Assembly: GCA_022570795.1 (NCBI GenBank)
Contig: JAKUDP010000007.1
Location: 1,116,001 to 1,180,000 of the forward strand
Direction: 5' to 3'
DNA: 64,000 bases
Source: Sphaerulina vaccinii
Taxonomy: Eukaryota > Ascomycota > Dothideomycetes > Mycosphaerellales > Mycosphaerellaceae
How positions within the stretch are numbered: the stretch's first letter is position 1; every line of letters begins with the position of its first letter. The notes under the pieces were generated by a model. That model was given only the letters and a program-made list of their open reading frames with translations, searched no databases and was not told where the DNA came from. Positions 22,576-36,194 of the stretch are shown in pieces. The translations under genes and the position numbers were made by a program.

Positions 22576-25500
22576 CTACACGCCACTGCCGTGCAATGGT
22601 TCTCCCATGAATGGAAACACCATATCCCTACCGCTTTCTACAACGGCACGCAGATATATGGCAATCATAGGCTCCAGTCCGATCTCCAACGCTCGCTCCA
22701 TCCAATGCTCTAATTCAAGCTCAACAAAGTCCTTACCGCCATTGACCTTCTCCATATAACTCTTAAACTCACTCGGTGGCACCTTCACGCCACTACTGTG
22801 GTGCCGAAACTGCAAAGTCGCTGGCTGGTCCGCTTGAGAGACAATACCAGCAATGCTAGCAGCGACATCCTCTACAGGCGCGAAGTCGAAGTACCCAAAG
22901 ACTGGTAAGCTAGAAAGCTTGGGCACAGCACTCATCAAGGCCGAGAACTTCAGTATCGCGTTGAGAGAGTCCTCAGAAGGAGCCTCGCTGCCCACGATAG
23001 CGCAAGGTCGATGGATTGTCACTGGAAAGTCGGATCTAGCTTCTGCTGATAGACGCTCTAGAAAGACTTCGCCTGCCCATTTCGATGCTGTGAAGCCTTC
23101 GGAACCATCATTATTTGGAGGATGGTCCTTGAGACTGACAGGTGGAAGTGCGGCGTCCGCATCCTTTGAGAGAAGAGTGACTCGGCTGGAGGAGATGAAG
23201 TGCAGTGGTATACAACGATGAGAGGCCCATGCTGCCAGAGTCTTTGCGCTGGTGACGTTGGTGCGGCGTAGAGATGTGTAGTTGTTCAAGCAATGGCCAT
23301 GGGTTCCTGCTATGATGACCCGGTCGACACTTGAGGTAAGCTTTGCAGCGGCTTCGTCAGTCAGTCCGAAGTTCTGCTGCTGGAGAGTGCTGCCTTCGTA
23401 GATGGCAATTCGACAAGTGTTCACACTGGTGGGCAGCTTTGCGGCAGAGGGTATCGCGAGGCAGTGAACACGTCTGATCGAAGGATTGCGGAGCAGAGCC
23501 TGGAGGATATGACCGCCCAGGAAACCGTCTGCACCCGTGAGAAGGATCTCATTTGCAGCTAGAGGTGAAAAGCGGCTCGCAGCCGGCGAAGCAAGACTCA
23601 ATTTCAAATCTGCTGGAACAGCAGTCTCCTGGTCCCAGTTGATGGATGCACTCACAGGTGCTGTGCGGTTGCTGATCAAATCGCCCATACTTCCAAGAGT
23701 GCTGTGCATGAACATATCTCGAATCGACAAGTCCACCAACATATCGTTGCGAACAGCTGCTTGCAGTTTGACAAGATGCAGAGAGGACCCTCCCATTGCC
23801 CAGAAGTCGACGTCCTTGCGTCTGGGAATGTCAGGACGATCGAGAACACGCTTCCATAGCAGATGAAGCTCTACTTGCTTCAGTGTCGTGATGCCGGCTT
23901 CGTTGTCGTGGTTCTCTACACTTTCTTGTCGGGCAGGTAGTGGTGTGCGAGCTAAAGCTTGACGATCCACCTTGGCACTTGCAGTCAGAGGCAATCTTTC
24001 CAGAACCACGACGCGAGCGGGCTTCATATGGCGTGGGAGAGCCAGATGCTGCATGAAGTCCTCCAGGAGCGCTTCGAGATCGGTCTGATCTTCATTGTCA
24101 GCAATGGTTCGAACTTTTGGAACCACATGCGCAACCAGAAAAACATCATCATCTTGCTTATGCAAAGTCACCACAGCTTCGGCAATCATATGCGATCCTT
24201 GCGAGAGGATCGCGGTCTCGACATCGCTCAAGTCGACTCGCTGACCGCGAATCTTGACCATCGTGTCGGTGCTCATGCGACTAAGATAGCCCAAAGTGCC
24301 GTCTGCTCGCCAAACACCTCGATCTCCAGTCTTATACATCCTGCCAGCTGAGATCGTATTACCATTACCAGGCTCGAATGTGAAGTCTTCAATAAATGAC
24401 TGCGCTGTGGCCTTCGCATCAACATAGCCAAAGGCCACGCCGACTCCAGTGACGCAGACTTCTCCTGGAATACCTGGCGGACATATATGGCCACGAGAAT
24501 CGAGGATGAAAACTCCAACATTCGCCAGAGTCCGACCAACTGATGATGTGCCTGCAGTGAGTGGGTCTTCTGACAAAGGTTCGTCGTGCTGAATGGTGGC
24601 GCAAATCGAGATCTCAGCAGGTCCATACGCATCGGTAAGTACTGGAATAGGACTGCAACGAAGAGTCTGCATCTCTCGACGAAGAGCATCAGGCAGTTTC
24701 TCTCCTCCGCACTGAGCCAGACGCCATCGGGTAAGCTTCGCCAGAGTCTCACTGCAGTAGCGAATCCACATGAGATACTCGATAGGACAAGCAAAGGTGA
24801 AGCTTACTTGCTCTTTCGCCATCAAGTCGGTCATAGCCACTGGATCTCCGCGAATCGCTTGAGGAGCAATGACCAGAGTTACGCCGTGTGTCACGGCAAG
24901 GAGAGCTTCTGCGATGGCCATATCGAAGCCCAGGCCACTCTTTTGTAGTATGACTTCACCTTGGTGTACACCATGTAACTCTTCTTGGTTGGCAAGATAG
25001 TTGATGAAGCCTCTGGATGATAGCAAAATTGCTTTCGGGATACCTGTAGTTCCGCTCGTGCAGATTATCAAGGATGGCTTGCTTGGATCTTCGAAGTTTC
25101 CAACGCTTTCGAACACACTGCTTGTGTCTTCAAACAATAACACTTGTGCAGCTGAATCTGCCTCCAGGACGACCCGAGTGGCTAGCACTTTGGTCGCTGC
25201 ATGCGATAGCATGATAACAGGCTCACAGGCCCGAATCATGCCCGCAAGTCTCGCAGTCGGCAGAGTCGCATCGAACGAGATGAATGTAGCGCCTACTCTG
25301 AGAACTGCGAGCATACCGACGACCCAGTCTCGCTGTGGTTCGCATAGGACGGCAATGCGATGTCCTTGGAAAGGCATCAAACGTCTCGCCAGTGACATCA
25401 CAGCATTGCACAGCTCAGTATAGGTCAATGACCCAGAGACATCCTTGACGGCTAACGTAGTGGAGTGGTCTTGGAACATTTGATCGACTTTTTCTGTTAT

Positions 25501-28500
25501 GGTAGATGGCCAGCCGGGAAACACTTTCGATTCAGGCGCTCCGAAGTCGAGAGCTTTCTGGATCGCAGCATCAGGGTAGATCTGAAGGCGTTCGAGAGGT
25601 GCATCTATGGCTTTTGACTGTGCCACGCTCTCGATAAGAGCAACATACATGTGTGCCAACAGATCAGTAGCCTCCTGCGAATACAAATCTTTTCGTGTAA
25701 TGATCTGAACATACGATGGACCTGACACCGGCATCGGCGTGACGCAGAAAGCAATGTCGTATGGTAATGCCGAATCGTGGGAGTCACGAATAGTCATTCG
25801 ACAGTTCCCAAGAGGCATTTCGGCTGACTGTCCAGGGCGAACGTCGAAGCCTACTTGAAACAGGGGAGTATGCGTAGTATCGCGACCGATGCCTACATCC
25901 TCGAGTATTGTGTTGAAGGGAATGCCTGAGTGCATTCGTGCCTCACGGTAGGTCTGATTGACTTGTTTGACCAAATTCCTGAATGATGTGGCGTCGGCCG
26001 TACGTAGTCTCAACGGCAGTAGATTGAGGAAGAAGCCGATGCTCTCTGCTGTCGCAGCATCACGTCCTGAGTCCGTCACTCCAATGCAGATGTCCTGAGT
26101 TCCTGTCAGGCGGGACAAGAGGCATTGTACGGCAGCCAGAAAGAAGTTCACGGAAGTGAAACCTAGAGATCTGCTGATCGCGTTGACGCGATCAACGGTT
26201 ACTCCTTCGAGCTGTGACAGTCCTATACGATTCGAAAAGCCGTCAAGAGGTGGTCGTGTCTTGGCAGAGGCTATTTCGAGCAGTGGAAACGTCTGCGGTG
26301 CTGGCGAGAGCTGCTCCTCCCAGAATGCGCTGGATGAGTGTGTGACTTGCTTGGCCTCGTCAATGGCATGGTCAATCAGAGACTTGCCTGGAGCTTGTAG
26401 CGCTGCTCCTTGATAGGTCGTGTGCAGGTCTCGAAAGAAAGTGCGCCAGGATGTACCATCCATGCCGAGATGATGGTATCCGAAAAGCAGCGTATGCTTG
26501 TCGTCGGTGTGTGACATGAGGACAATCTCCAGAAGTTCGCCTCGATGCAGACGCCACTTTCGTGTACGCAGCTCATCTTGTACTTCTTGGAGAACTCGAA
26601 GATTATCATTACTGTCGCCAGCGATGGTGATATGCCTGAAGCAGTCTGCAGGTGTGTCAAGCAGGCCTTGGCGAGGTGTGTTTGTAGAATCTTGGAAGAA
26701 ACATGTATGCAGTCCTGGATGATGAGAAGCTACAGTAAAAACGGCACGGCGGAGACGAGCAACATGGACGAAGCCCTGCACCTCGTATGTGAGCAGATTG
26801 TTGTCTTGGGTGTGATCGGAAGACATATGGCCGGCAACCCACATTCTACAAGGAAAACGGATCTCGTCAGTCAAAGGCACACTAATTGCAATCATATAGC
26901 GTGAACTATGGACTGACGACGGGGCAAGACTCACCTTGCCTGCGCGTGCGTCATGGGCGCAATGTCTCGAAGTGCTGCTGGTGGCGACATGTCGTCTGTC
27001 TCTGGCTCTTGCTCTTGCGCCTTTTCCTCGTCATCTTCGGCGCTGCTTATGCTGGTAGCCAAAGGAGAATCTTCAGCGTCACTTGAGCTGGGTGTCTCTG
27101 AACGACTAATGTCGGAGGAAGAAGTACTCGCTACACCATCTCCTGCCCCAGATGCTGCTTCTGTAGCAGTCTTACTCTTCTCTGCCAGATACTGACTCGC
27201 AGCGAATGCACAGATTGCTTCTCCACTGTCTCCACTGAGAATCTTGAGGACAGGCACGTCGACATGTATCTCTTTCAAGAACCAAGTTCGGAGCTCCACG
27301 GCGAGCAAGCTGTCAATGCCCACGTCAAGTAATGACGCATCAGCCTTGAATGAGCCAGCACTCATCTGCAGCATCGTTTCCACCCTGCCAGCTAATGCCA
27401 GAGTGAGCGCAGCTGCGGCCGCATCTTCAGAATTGGTCGCATCTAGTCGAGTCGCTACGGACAAATGGTCGCCATCGATTCCGCCAGCAGTTGTGGTTGA
27501 TGCCGCCTCTTCTCTGACATAGTGGGAGGCGAGAAGGTTATTGTACCAAGGAGGATGGGCTTCGCTTGGCGTATTGGCGTTGTACGTGTAGTGTCCCATG
27601 CCACTGACAATTTCTGCAGTGGTAGAGTCCACAACTTCGCCTTCACGGATCGGGCTTGCTGCCACAGCTTCTGCGAAAACCTGATGAACATCTGACTCGG
27701 AAAGGGGCAACTTCATCGTACGTGCGAGCTTGTCGAACAGCGATTGACCACGTTCAGCAACATAGCCCACATCTGCCACGCAGCCAACCTCCATCACAGA
27801 TGCCGCGAGCCCTTGTTGACGACGCTGCTTCGCCAACATTACTTGGTACAATGAAGCAGCATCGTAGTTGGACTGACCCGCATTGCCAATGACACAGGAT
27901 AATGTGGAGAAGAGGACGAAGAAGTCCAGCGAGTCATCGTTGAACACTTCGTGCAAGTTCAATGAGCCCTCAACCTTCGGCGCGAGCACTTCAGTCATGT
28001 CTGCAGCCTCCATATCGAGGAAGCGGCGGTCTCGAAGAACAAGGGCAGCATTTGCGACTCCAGCGATTGGCTGCATCTCCGCGCGCATAGTGGCGACAGT
28101 GTTCTCCACAGATGCTCTGTCAGAGACATCCATGCGGTAGACCTTGATGTTGGCTCCTAGGTGAGACATCTCTTCTAGCCACTGCGGATCAACCTTTGCG
28201 CTGCGACTCGCCAAAGCAATGTGACGAGCTCCATGCTCTACCATCCATCTGCAGATTGACCTGCCCAGAGTTGAGACTAAGCTGACCATGAGATATGACT
28301 TGTCGGGCGAGAAAAGCCCACGTCCATCGATCGGCTTGACAGTGACTGGTAGAGGATGTGCAGCATCGCTGGACCAGTCGACCACTGTAGGGAACGCCAG
28401 GGAAGATGGCGACAGATTTGGCAGCAAGTAGGCTGGTATCGTATCCACGTCACTAACAGTGTTCTGGCTGTCGTGAGGACCGGCATCGACGATCAAGCTT

Positions 28501-31500
28501 TCTAGTTCCGCGATAGGCAGTCTTGCACCCTCAAGGACTTGTGCATCCAGATCTAGTCTATTGCCAGAGTAAATGGACAGCAACTTGTCAGCCACGGCAT
28601 CTCCCTTGGTGAGGGTAATCACATAGCCGATCCGGGCAGGTAATGATCGCTGCAAGATGTACTTCGATGATCGTGCGTGCAGTTGAACAGCGTGCGGCAG
28701 GTCACATCTTGTGGTCGAGTAAGTGAACATGATCTTTGTTCCTTTCTCAGCAAGATATGTTATGGCGTGAGCCAAAGCTGTGGACGCGCCATGTATGATC
28801 ACGTTGGGTTCTCGCAATACAGTCCCGGACGGAATGGCTACAAGGACGTGCTTAGCAACGACCAGATGAGCATAGGCTCTCAGCTGTTGCGCGGTGAAAG
28901 GCTTGTCTGTCTTCAGTGACAATACCGAGGAGGTCGCAGCTGAAATCTTGGACGAGTGAGCGCCAGCAAAGGCTAGGACGGGTTTCCTAGCTTGATCGAG
29001 TCCGGTGAGCAGCACAGCCGCTGTAGACTGTGGCAGCGTAACTGACAATGTGGTGTCAATGACCACGTTATCGGAAGCCTTCAATCGCTCACGCTTTGCA
29101 GCAAGTAGCCACGGTGCATCCTCCTCCAGGTAAATCTGACCGCCACGTGTCGCAACAGTGTACGTATTATTGGCTTGGTCGGCCGGGGTGACAGCTTTGG
29201 TAATGTGACGAGCGGCTGAGTTTAGTCTGTCGTTACGCTCGAGATCGGGCTTGAGACGTGGTATCAGAATGTCTCCGTCAGACGTCAAAGTCAACTCAGG
29301 CTCAGCTGACCACAAGATCGGCGAGGCAGCGAACGTATCCGAGACGCCCAGCTTCAAACGTACAAATGCCTCGACGATCAAGCGAGCATCAACCCGTTTA
29401 TTGAAGACGTTCAAGAATTGGAGATTGAGCTGTTCAATCTCGATGACCATTGTCCGGCAGAGACCGATCATCATGGCGGAAGAAGGATCTTGGTCATCGA
29501 GATGCCCAGTCGTGACCCATAGCGCATCAGTAGCATGAGCGAAGAGAGCCTGGAGCTTCTTCAAACGCGTCTCATCGACAGGTTGCGCAAAGAATGGTCG
29601 CTCCAGGTCGCACAGAGCAATCACGGCTGTGGGGCCAGTAAGGTGAACATTAGGATTGATCTTATCCACGCTTTGCACGACTTGCACACGACCAGCGAGT
29701 CGTGATACGTGTTGCGAGATTGTTCGAATCGTCTTCGACATAGCCAGCGACTCTCCGCCAATGATCAGCACTTGATTACTGAGCGGCAAATCGTCGAGGA
29801 AGTCGAGAGGCGAGCGAAGCGTATCGATACGCGTATCTGTGGCTTGAGTGACGACGACTGAGACAGCCTGAGTATTCGGATCCGGCACATCGCTTTGATA
29901 CTTGTCAACGCCGGTGAAGCCAGTGTTCTGGAACAGATCGTCCCAGCCTTGGAGTGTCAAGCCAGGCTGACTGGTCTTGCCTTCGCGATTTGCAAGCCAC
30001 CATCCTTCCAGAGGGCCCATCAGGAGGAGTCCTTCCAGGTATTCTCCAGTCACTTCCAGCATGAAAAGGTACCCTCCAGGTTTCAGTAGGCGACGGACAC
30101 TCTGCACAGCTTTAGTCAGGTCTGCAGTGGCGTGCAGCACGTTGGCCGCGATGATCACATCTTGAGACTCCGCCTCAAAACCTTGTTCCAAGGGATCTTT
30201 CTCGAGATCCAGGACTTTGTACTGCACTCGATCCGATCTTGCAGCACTTGTGTGTGCCAGCCGCTCCCTGGCCTTCTCGAAGAACCCAGCTGACACATCG
30301 GTGAAGGTGTACTGGCTGATGGCATCTCCAACTTGCTCAAGTACACTGACCGTTGTGCCAGCACTGCCTGCGCCCACTTCCAGAATCTTTGCACGTGGAT
30401 AGCGATGTGCGAAGGTTCGGACAAGATCGGCGATAGTGCGATTTAAACGAACTTGGTAGCGACCATGTGAATACAAGGGAGCCCATACGTTATGGCGAAG
30501 GTAGACCTCGAGGGGACGCTCGTCTCCAGCCATGACCTTGGCAAGATGCTCTCCTGCGACGTGAAGGGCTTTCATATCCGCTTGATCTTGAAACGCCGGC
30601 GTCTGCTTGTACTCTTCCATGAGCGCAGCTGTGTCATTGATCCACGACTTCTGCGTTACTGGATGTTTGCCGACTGAGGTCAGCTGCATAACACTCTTGA
30701 CAGCGTTGTAGAATGCTTGACGATCCCACGTCCATTCGCTAACCTGTGACTCCGGTACCGTCGAGAAGAAGCTACGAAGGTAGTAGAATGATGCTCGATT
30801 GATGGCTTCAATCAGTTGCAACTCAGCATTGTCAGGCTGAAGCTCGGGAAGGTTGTTGCCAGTTGCGTAGAATAAGTCAGGCTGATAGTCGAGGCGTGAA
30901 AAGACAGGTCGATCTTCTGTGGCACTTGGTTCTGTCCAGTTGTCCATTCTGAAGCCCTCGACTTGCAGCAGACACCGCCCAGATGGCCCAAACACATGGA
31001 TGTCGCCTTCAACAGAGCGAACAGTATTGTTCGTCAAGAAGCAATCAGACTCGAACACAACCTCCTTGCCATCGTCGGTGATGGATTGGGCGTGAGGGTC
31101 GAACACGAGACGAGTGAGAGCAGAGGGTAGGAGGGACCCTCGTATTGGAATGCGGCAAGGGTTAACAAAAGCGGCGAGAATCGCTTGCAATGCGACGTCT
31201 AGAAGGCCAGGGTGCAGGAGATACTTGTTCCCTACCTCTTCGACAGTCCAGGAAGCCTGAGCAGTGGAGAAGCCAAGTGTCCGGCGAACTTGCTTCATAC
31301 CATGGAAAAGTCCAGTGTAGTCGAGGCCAGTAGTCTTGAGGATTGCCTTGTAGTAGTCGTCGCCTTCGATCAACGTTGTGCCTGAGCGCGGGGGACATCG
31401 CGTAGGCAGTAGTTGGATGTCGCTGTCGTCGTCTCCCTCGGACAGTATCTCAATGACCAAGCGTCCGCCACAATTCTTCTCCAGGTTGTTGTTGACACTG

Positions 31501-34500
31501 GAGTGGCAGACGAACTCTGCATCGATAGTGGTGCTGTTGCTGGTCGGTAGACGTCGAATAGAGAAGACTGTCTCAACTCCGCTGTGGTTCTCCTCAAGTA
31601 CCAAGGCGCGCGGAATGGTCAGGTCCCGGATCTCGACCAGCTTGAGCCGGTGAACTCCACCAACAATTTCTGCAGCAGCTTCGATGGCCATGGCGACGTA
31701 GCCGATGGTCGGGAAGAGTATTGCTCGTTGGAAGACATGGCCTTGTGTCCAAGGTAGTTCATTGACTTTCATGATGTTCTTCCATCGCATCTCGGTATCA
31801 GAGTCATCAGCTGCACGTCTGCCCAGCAGCTCATGCGGTGGTCGTTCGGCGAGTCGGTATCGGCTGGACAGTCGACTTTCCTTCCAGTGGATCTGCTCAT
31901 GCGTCCAGCTGTAGGTGGGCAAGCCCTTCTGAACCGGGACAGTAGGCGCACAGTCAGGACCAAGGTATGCTTTCCTCCAGCCAGCAAAGTCTATCCGGTT
32001 GCCCAGTGTCGTCCACAGCGATCCTAACGAAGCTGAAAACGCCTCAACGTCATTGCGGCCGCGTTGAAGAGTGGCTGTGTAGGGAAGGGCTGCGTTAGCA
32101 CCTAACACGGCAGTGATGGTCTGCGATGCAGGGCCCTTGAGTGCAGGATGAGCGCCAATCTCTACAGCCATATCAAAGGGTCCAGCGCGATACAGCGAGC
32201 ATTCCACAGCCTCGGAGAACAAGACTGACTGGCACATGTTGGCAACCCAATACTCGCCAGCGAGTGCTTGGAGATCTTCTGGTTCGTCGAGCATCTCGGC
32301 GTGGCCGTGAACCGATGATATCCAGATGCATTCGTCGTTCTGAGGTCGTACTTGGATCGTGCATGCTTTCAAGGAGTCGAGGTATGGCTTGGCGCAAGGC
32401 GACATGTGAGAGGAGTGATACGCCGTGTCGACCTTCAATAACCTGGCGAATGTGCCACCCGCGTCGAGCGAAGCCTTGGCAGACAGCACGGCATCTTCGT
32501 CACCAGAGAGTGTGGTCGAAGCTGGAGCGTTGCTAGCTGCCACACTCAGCTTGCCATCGTAGGGCTTGCAGAAGGCCTCTGCATCATCGATTCCGAGACC
32601 GACCGCAAGCATGGCACCTCTTTGCCCACTCTCACCTCGAGCCAGATGAGCGTGCACACCGCGATAGTACGCAACTCGCATAGCGTCGTCTGCTGACAAA
32701 AGGCCAGCGGCATATGTCGCGGCAATCTCACCAGAGGAGTGTCCCACGACACCCCGGAACGAGACGCCAGTCGCGGCCAGAGTGTCGACCAGAGCGATCT
32801 GCACGGCTGTGCAGAGTGGTTGCGAAAGTGCTGCCTCACTGAGGCGTGATCCGGATTGCTCCTGAAACAGCTCATGGGTGAGGGACCACGTAGGTGCGTC
32901 CGGGAGAGATTGAAGAGCAGCTTCGCAAGCTTTGATACTGGTTCTAAAGGTGTGGCATTGCTTGAACATATCGCGACCCATAGTGGCCCACTGAGCGCCT
33001 TGACCTGTAAAGATACCAAGCACGCCCGGTGTATGCCATTTTAGCTTGGCCGGAGCTCGTGTACCAGTCTCGGAGGCAGGTGTGGAACGAGTCGTCGCTC
33101 GAAGAGCCTCGGCAAGATCGCCTGTGGATCCACCTGGGAAAGCTATGCGCTGTTGAAAGGTGGTTCGACGGGCTTGCGTGGAGAAGGCAAGGTCTTCAAC
33201 ACGGAAACTGGCATCATCCTCTTCCAGCATATCAGCCAAGCGATCGATGCTTGCAGCAAGAGAGGGCCCGGTAGATGCCGATAGCACAAGTGGCCCAGCA
33301 AAGAAGTCTCTGGTCGCTGGCTCCTGCTCGATCGACCTCGCAGGAGGTGAAGACGGAATATACTGTTCAATGATGGCGTGACAGTTTGTGCCACCAAAGC
33401 CAAAGCTGTTGACACTCGCACGTCGTGGTGATGTGACTGCCGGCCAGGTGTGCGCCTCTGTAGGGATTCGAAGTTTGTGGTAGAAAGGCTTGATCTCCGG
33501 ATTTAGGCTGTTGAAGAGCAAGTTCGGTGGTATCACTCCATGCTGTACCGCCAGTGATGCCTTGAGGAACCCGGCAAGACCAGCACAGCCCTCGAGATGC
33601 CCAATGACTGTCTTGATAGATCCACAGAATAGCTTCTCTTCTCCTTCTGGGCTATCATCTATGGAATGTTCGAAGAAGGCGTTGTAGATACCGCGAGCTT
33701 CCTGTGGGTCGCCTGCAAGTGTACCAGTGCCGTGTGCCTGTGATTGAGTCAATTAAAAGACCAGCGAACCATGTCGAGAACACTTACCTCAAAGTACTGA
33801 GGGCGATCACTTCTGGATCGAAGATCGAGCCCTGCACGAGCATATGTATGGCGGATAAGAGTGGCTTGCGCTTCACCACTGGGCATCGTCAACCTACGAA
33901 CAGAAGTGAACAAGTCAGCATCTGTCTCGAATGATTGAGTTATGCGGTCCGCGTTCGTACCCTGTGGTCCTGCCATCGGAGTTCATGCCAGTTTCGCGAA
34001 TAATGCACTCGATGTGATCATCGTCCGCTAGAGCTTGGGACAATGTCTTCAGCATCAGCGCCGAAACTCCTTCGCCACGAGCATATCCATCCGCTGATGC
34101 ATCCCACATAGAGCTTCGTGATGTGGGACTAAGCATGTGCAGTTTCGACTCTGATATGTAGGGCACACTGTCGAAGATCAAGTTTACGCCTCCGATGATC
34201 GAGCTTGTCGACTCGCCATTGCGCAGAGACTGTACCGCAAAGTGAATTGCAGCTAGCGAGGATGAGCATGCGGTATCTAGTGTGACAGATGGGCCTCGAA
34301 AGTCGAAGAAGTAACTGATACGGTTGGAAAGAATGCTTGGAGTCGAGCCCGTCCCGTGGTACCGATTGACGATTTCGACGTCCCGTCCTTGAATCTTGTC
34401 ATAATCGTTCGTCATACAGCCTACATAGACCGATGTGGCACTTCCTTGCATCTTGTCGAGCGGATATCCAGCACTTTCTATGCATTCATAGACACTTTCG

Positions 34501-34924
34501 AGCAGCAAGCGTTGCTGCGGGTCCATTGCGTCTGCTTCTTTGGGCTGCGGTGGAAGTTAGCAGATGCTGCAAACATGTCGTTTCCACGGATATGTGGCCA
34601 CAATGAAGCTCGCCACCTGGAAGTGGGAGCCAACTTTCAGTGAGGATGCGATTCGCTCACATTTATGTTGAAAAACAGCCCATCGAACAGTCGTGGATCC
34701 TCCTCGAGCAGATATGCCTTGGCCACAACATTAGTTGACCCATGGTGCTCGCCATCTTCGTGGTAGAAGGCTCCCAGGCCCAAGCGATCTTTGGGTATGT
34801 CGACAAGAACATCTCTTGGGCTTTTCAGAAGTTGCCAGAGCTTCGAAGGTGAAGAAGCACCGCCAGGAAATCTGCAGGATGACCCAACAACAGCAATAGG
34901 CTCGACCATTCTTCCGTTGTTCAT
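22576..34924 (-). CDS. Hybrid polyketide synthase-nonribosomal peptide synthetase (PKS-NRPS)
   Basis: Five exons (34924-34661, 34544-33961, 33893-33788, 33737-26935, 26845-22576) join in phase into 4008 residues. Domain order with key residues: KS (Cys181 in DTACSSS; His in AHGTGT at 319; GHLEG), AT (GHSSGE, Ser652), DH (His985 and Asp1165), cMeT (ILEVGAGSAGTT, about 1436), a degenerate ER without an NADPH motif (about 1964), KR (Tyr2276 in SNYDAAS), ACP (GIDSL, Ser2461), C (HHLGMDG, 2710-2716), A (TSGTTGIPK, Asp3227, YKTGDRG, SAKVDRQAL), T (GGSS, Ser3607), and a terminal reductase-like domain (GADGFLG, about 3690). It should condense malonyl units into a methylated chain and couple an amino acid. 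Oddities: DH has HVFQR where HxxxG is expected, the KR glycine motif reads SLVSTLG, and the R domain has Phe3837 instead of the catalytic Tyr. It is transcribed away from the trans-ER gene. Confidence 0.95.
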
Positions 34925-36194
34925 TTCGTTCCCAGGATCCTCTATTATGGGTAAATCTGTTGAAGAGAGTAAGGATAAACTGTCGATGTTAGATCTGCGT
35001 GTTCTGAAAATTCGTTGAATCTGAGATGTGCATCTTTCTAGACTCAGTCATTGCTCGGCTTCTCCCTCTGGTCTCTACTCTGCCTTGCGCTCTCCGCATT
35101 GACAAAGAAGTGCCGCATAGCCTCTCATCTCAGCGTGGCTAGGTTCGTCGACCAGGCCACAGATCTTCCATAGCTTTGGCGCTTGATCAACGTGTCGCTT
35201 TCACCTACACCCATGTAGGTCTCGTCAGTGGCGGACTGGACACCCGCATGTGAGCACCAGATAGCCTGTGTTCGTCGTCAACTAGGCGTCCCACAGTTGT
35301 CGTCCTCGTTGACGCAGTGACCATCAGACGCGACTCTCAACTGATAGCGTATTCGGAGCCATATCGTGACAAGCCTAGGATTCAGCCCATATGGTCTGAT
35401 TGGAGATGAGGTCACGATAGTGACTCCCGTGCCGGCGCCGCCATTGTGATCGTCTTGATCTTGTTGATGCCGATTTTTCCTTCCAAGGTGTTCGTGCCCA
35501 ACGCGTGTGTGGTCGCGACCCATGTTTTGATCCACACCCCACACAGCCAAAATGATCGGCCGTACTCGGCGCATTTTTCCCTTGGCAGGAGACTTGACCT
35601 CACTTCACTTGTCTGACCATGCGTCAACGCTAATCGTACCCATCACTCCTCGATATGCTACCTTCGTGCGATAGGTGGGTTCCCGGCTCCTTCAATTTAG
35701 TACGGTACGGGAGATGACCTTCTAGATGCCGAAGGTCTCAGCTAATGCTCACTACCAGACCACGCGATGTGGAGAAGAGAGACTTGTGTACATGAAAGCA
35801 TGAGCCATTAACATGTGCACACGATCATCGCGGTGGCATGTTCTCTTCTCCGGTATACGCCAATAGCACCTAGCCATATGTCCCGCCGGCGGCGCATGCC
35901 TCACCATTGCGAAGTGTCTAAGCAGCCATGTACAAGCCTTATCAGGCACACGACTGCAGTCAGCATATGCCTGCACCACCCTGACATGGGCTGTACGACC
36001 CATGAGCAGCACAAGATGTTGTCGGAAGACATCCACGAGTAGCGGAAGATCGTATCGGAAGCAAGACTTTACGCCAAAGCTTGCGAAAGCCAGGCTGTCG
36101 CTCGCACAGCCAGTAACCTTTCCGTGTCTCTTACTGTGGCAGTCCGGAGCACCCACACGAAGCAGCATCCTCAAATCTTACGACGACGAGAATC
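34925..36194. other. Divergent promoter region of the cluster core
   Basis: About 1.27 kb between the divergent PKS-NRPS and trans-enoyl-reductase genes. No gene is supported. It presumably contains shared control sites, but I could not identify a specific factor-binding motif with confidence. Confidence 0.5.
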
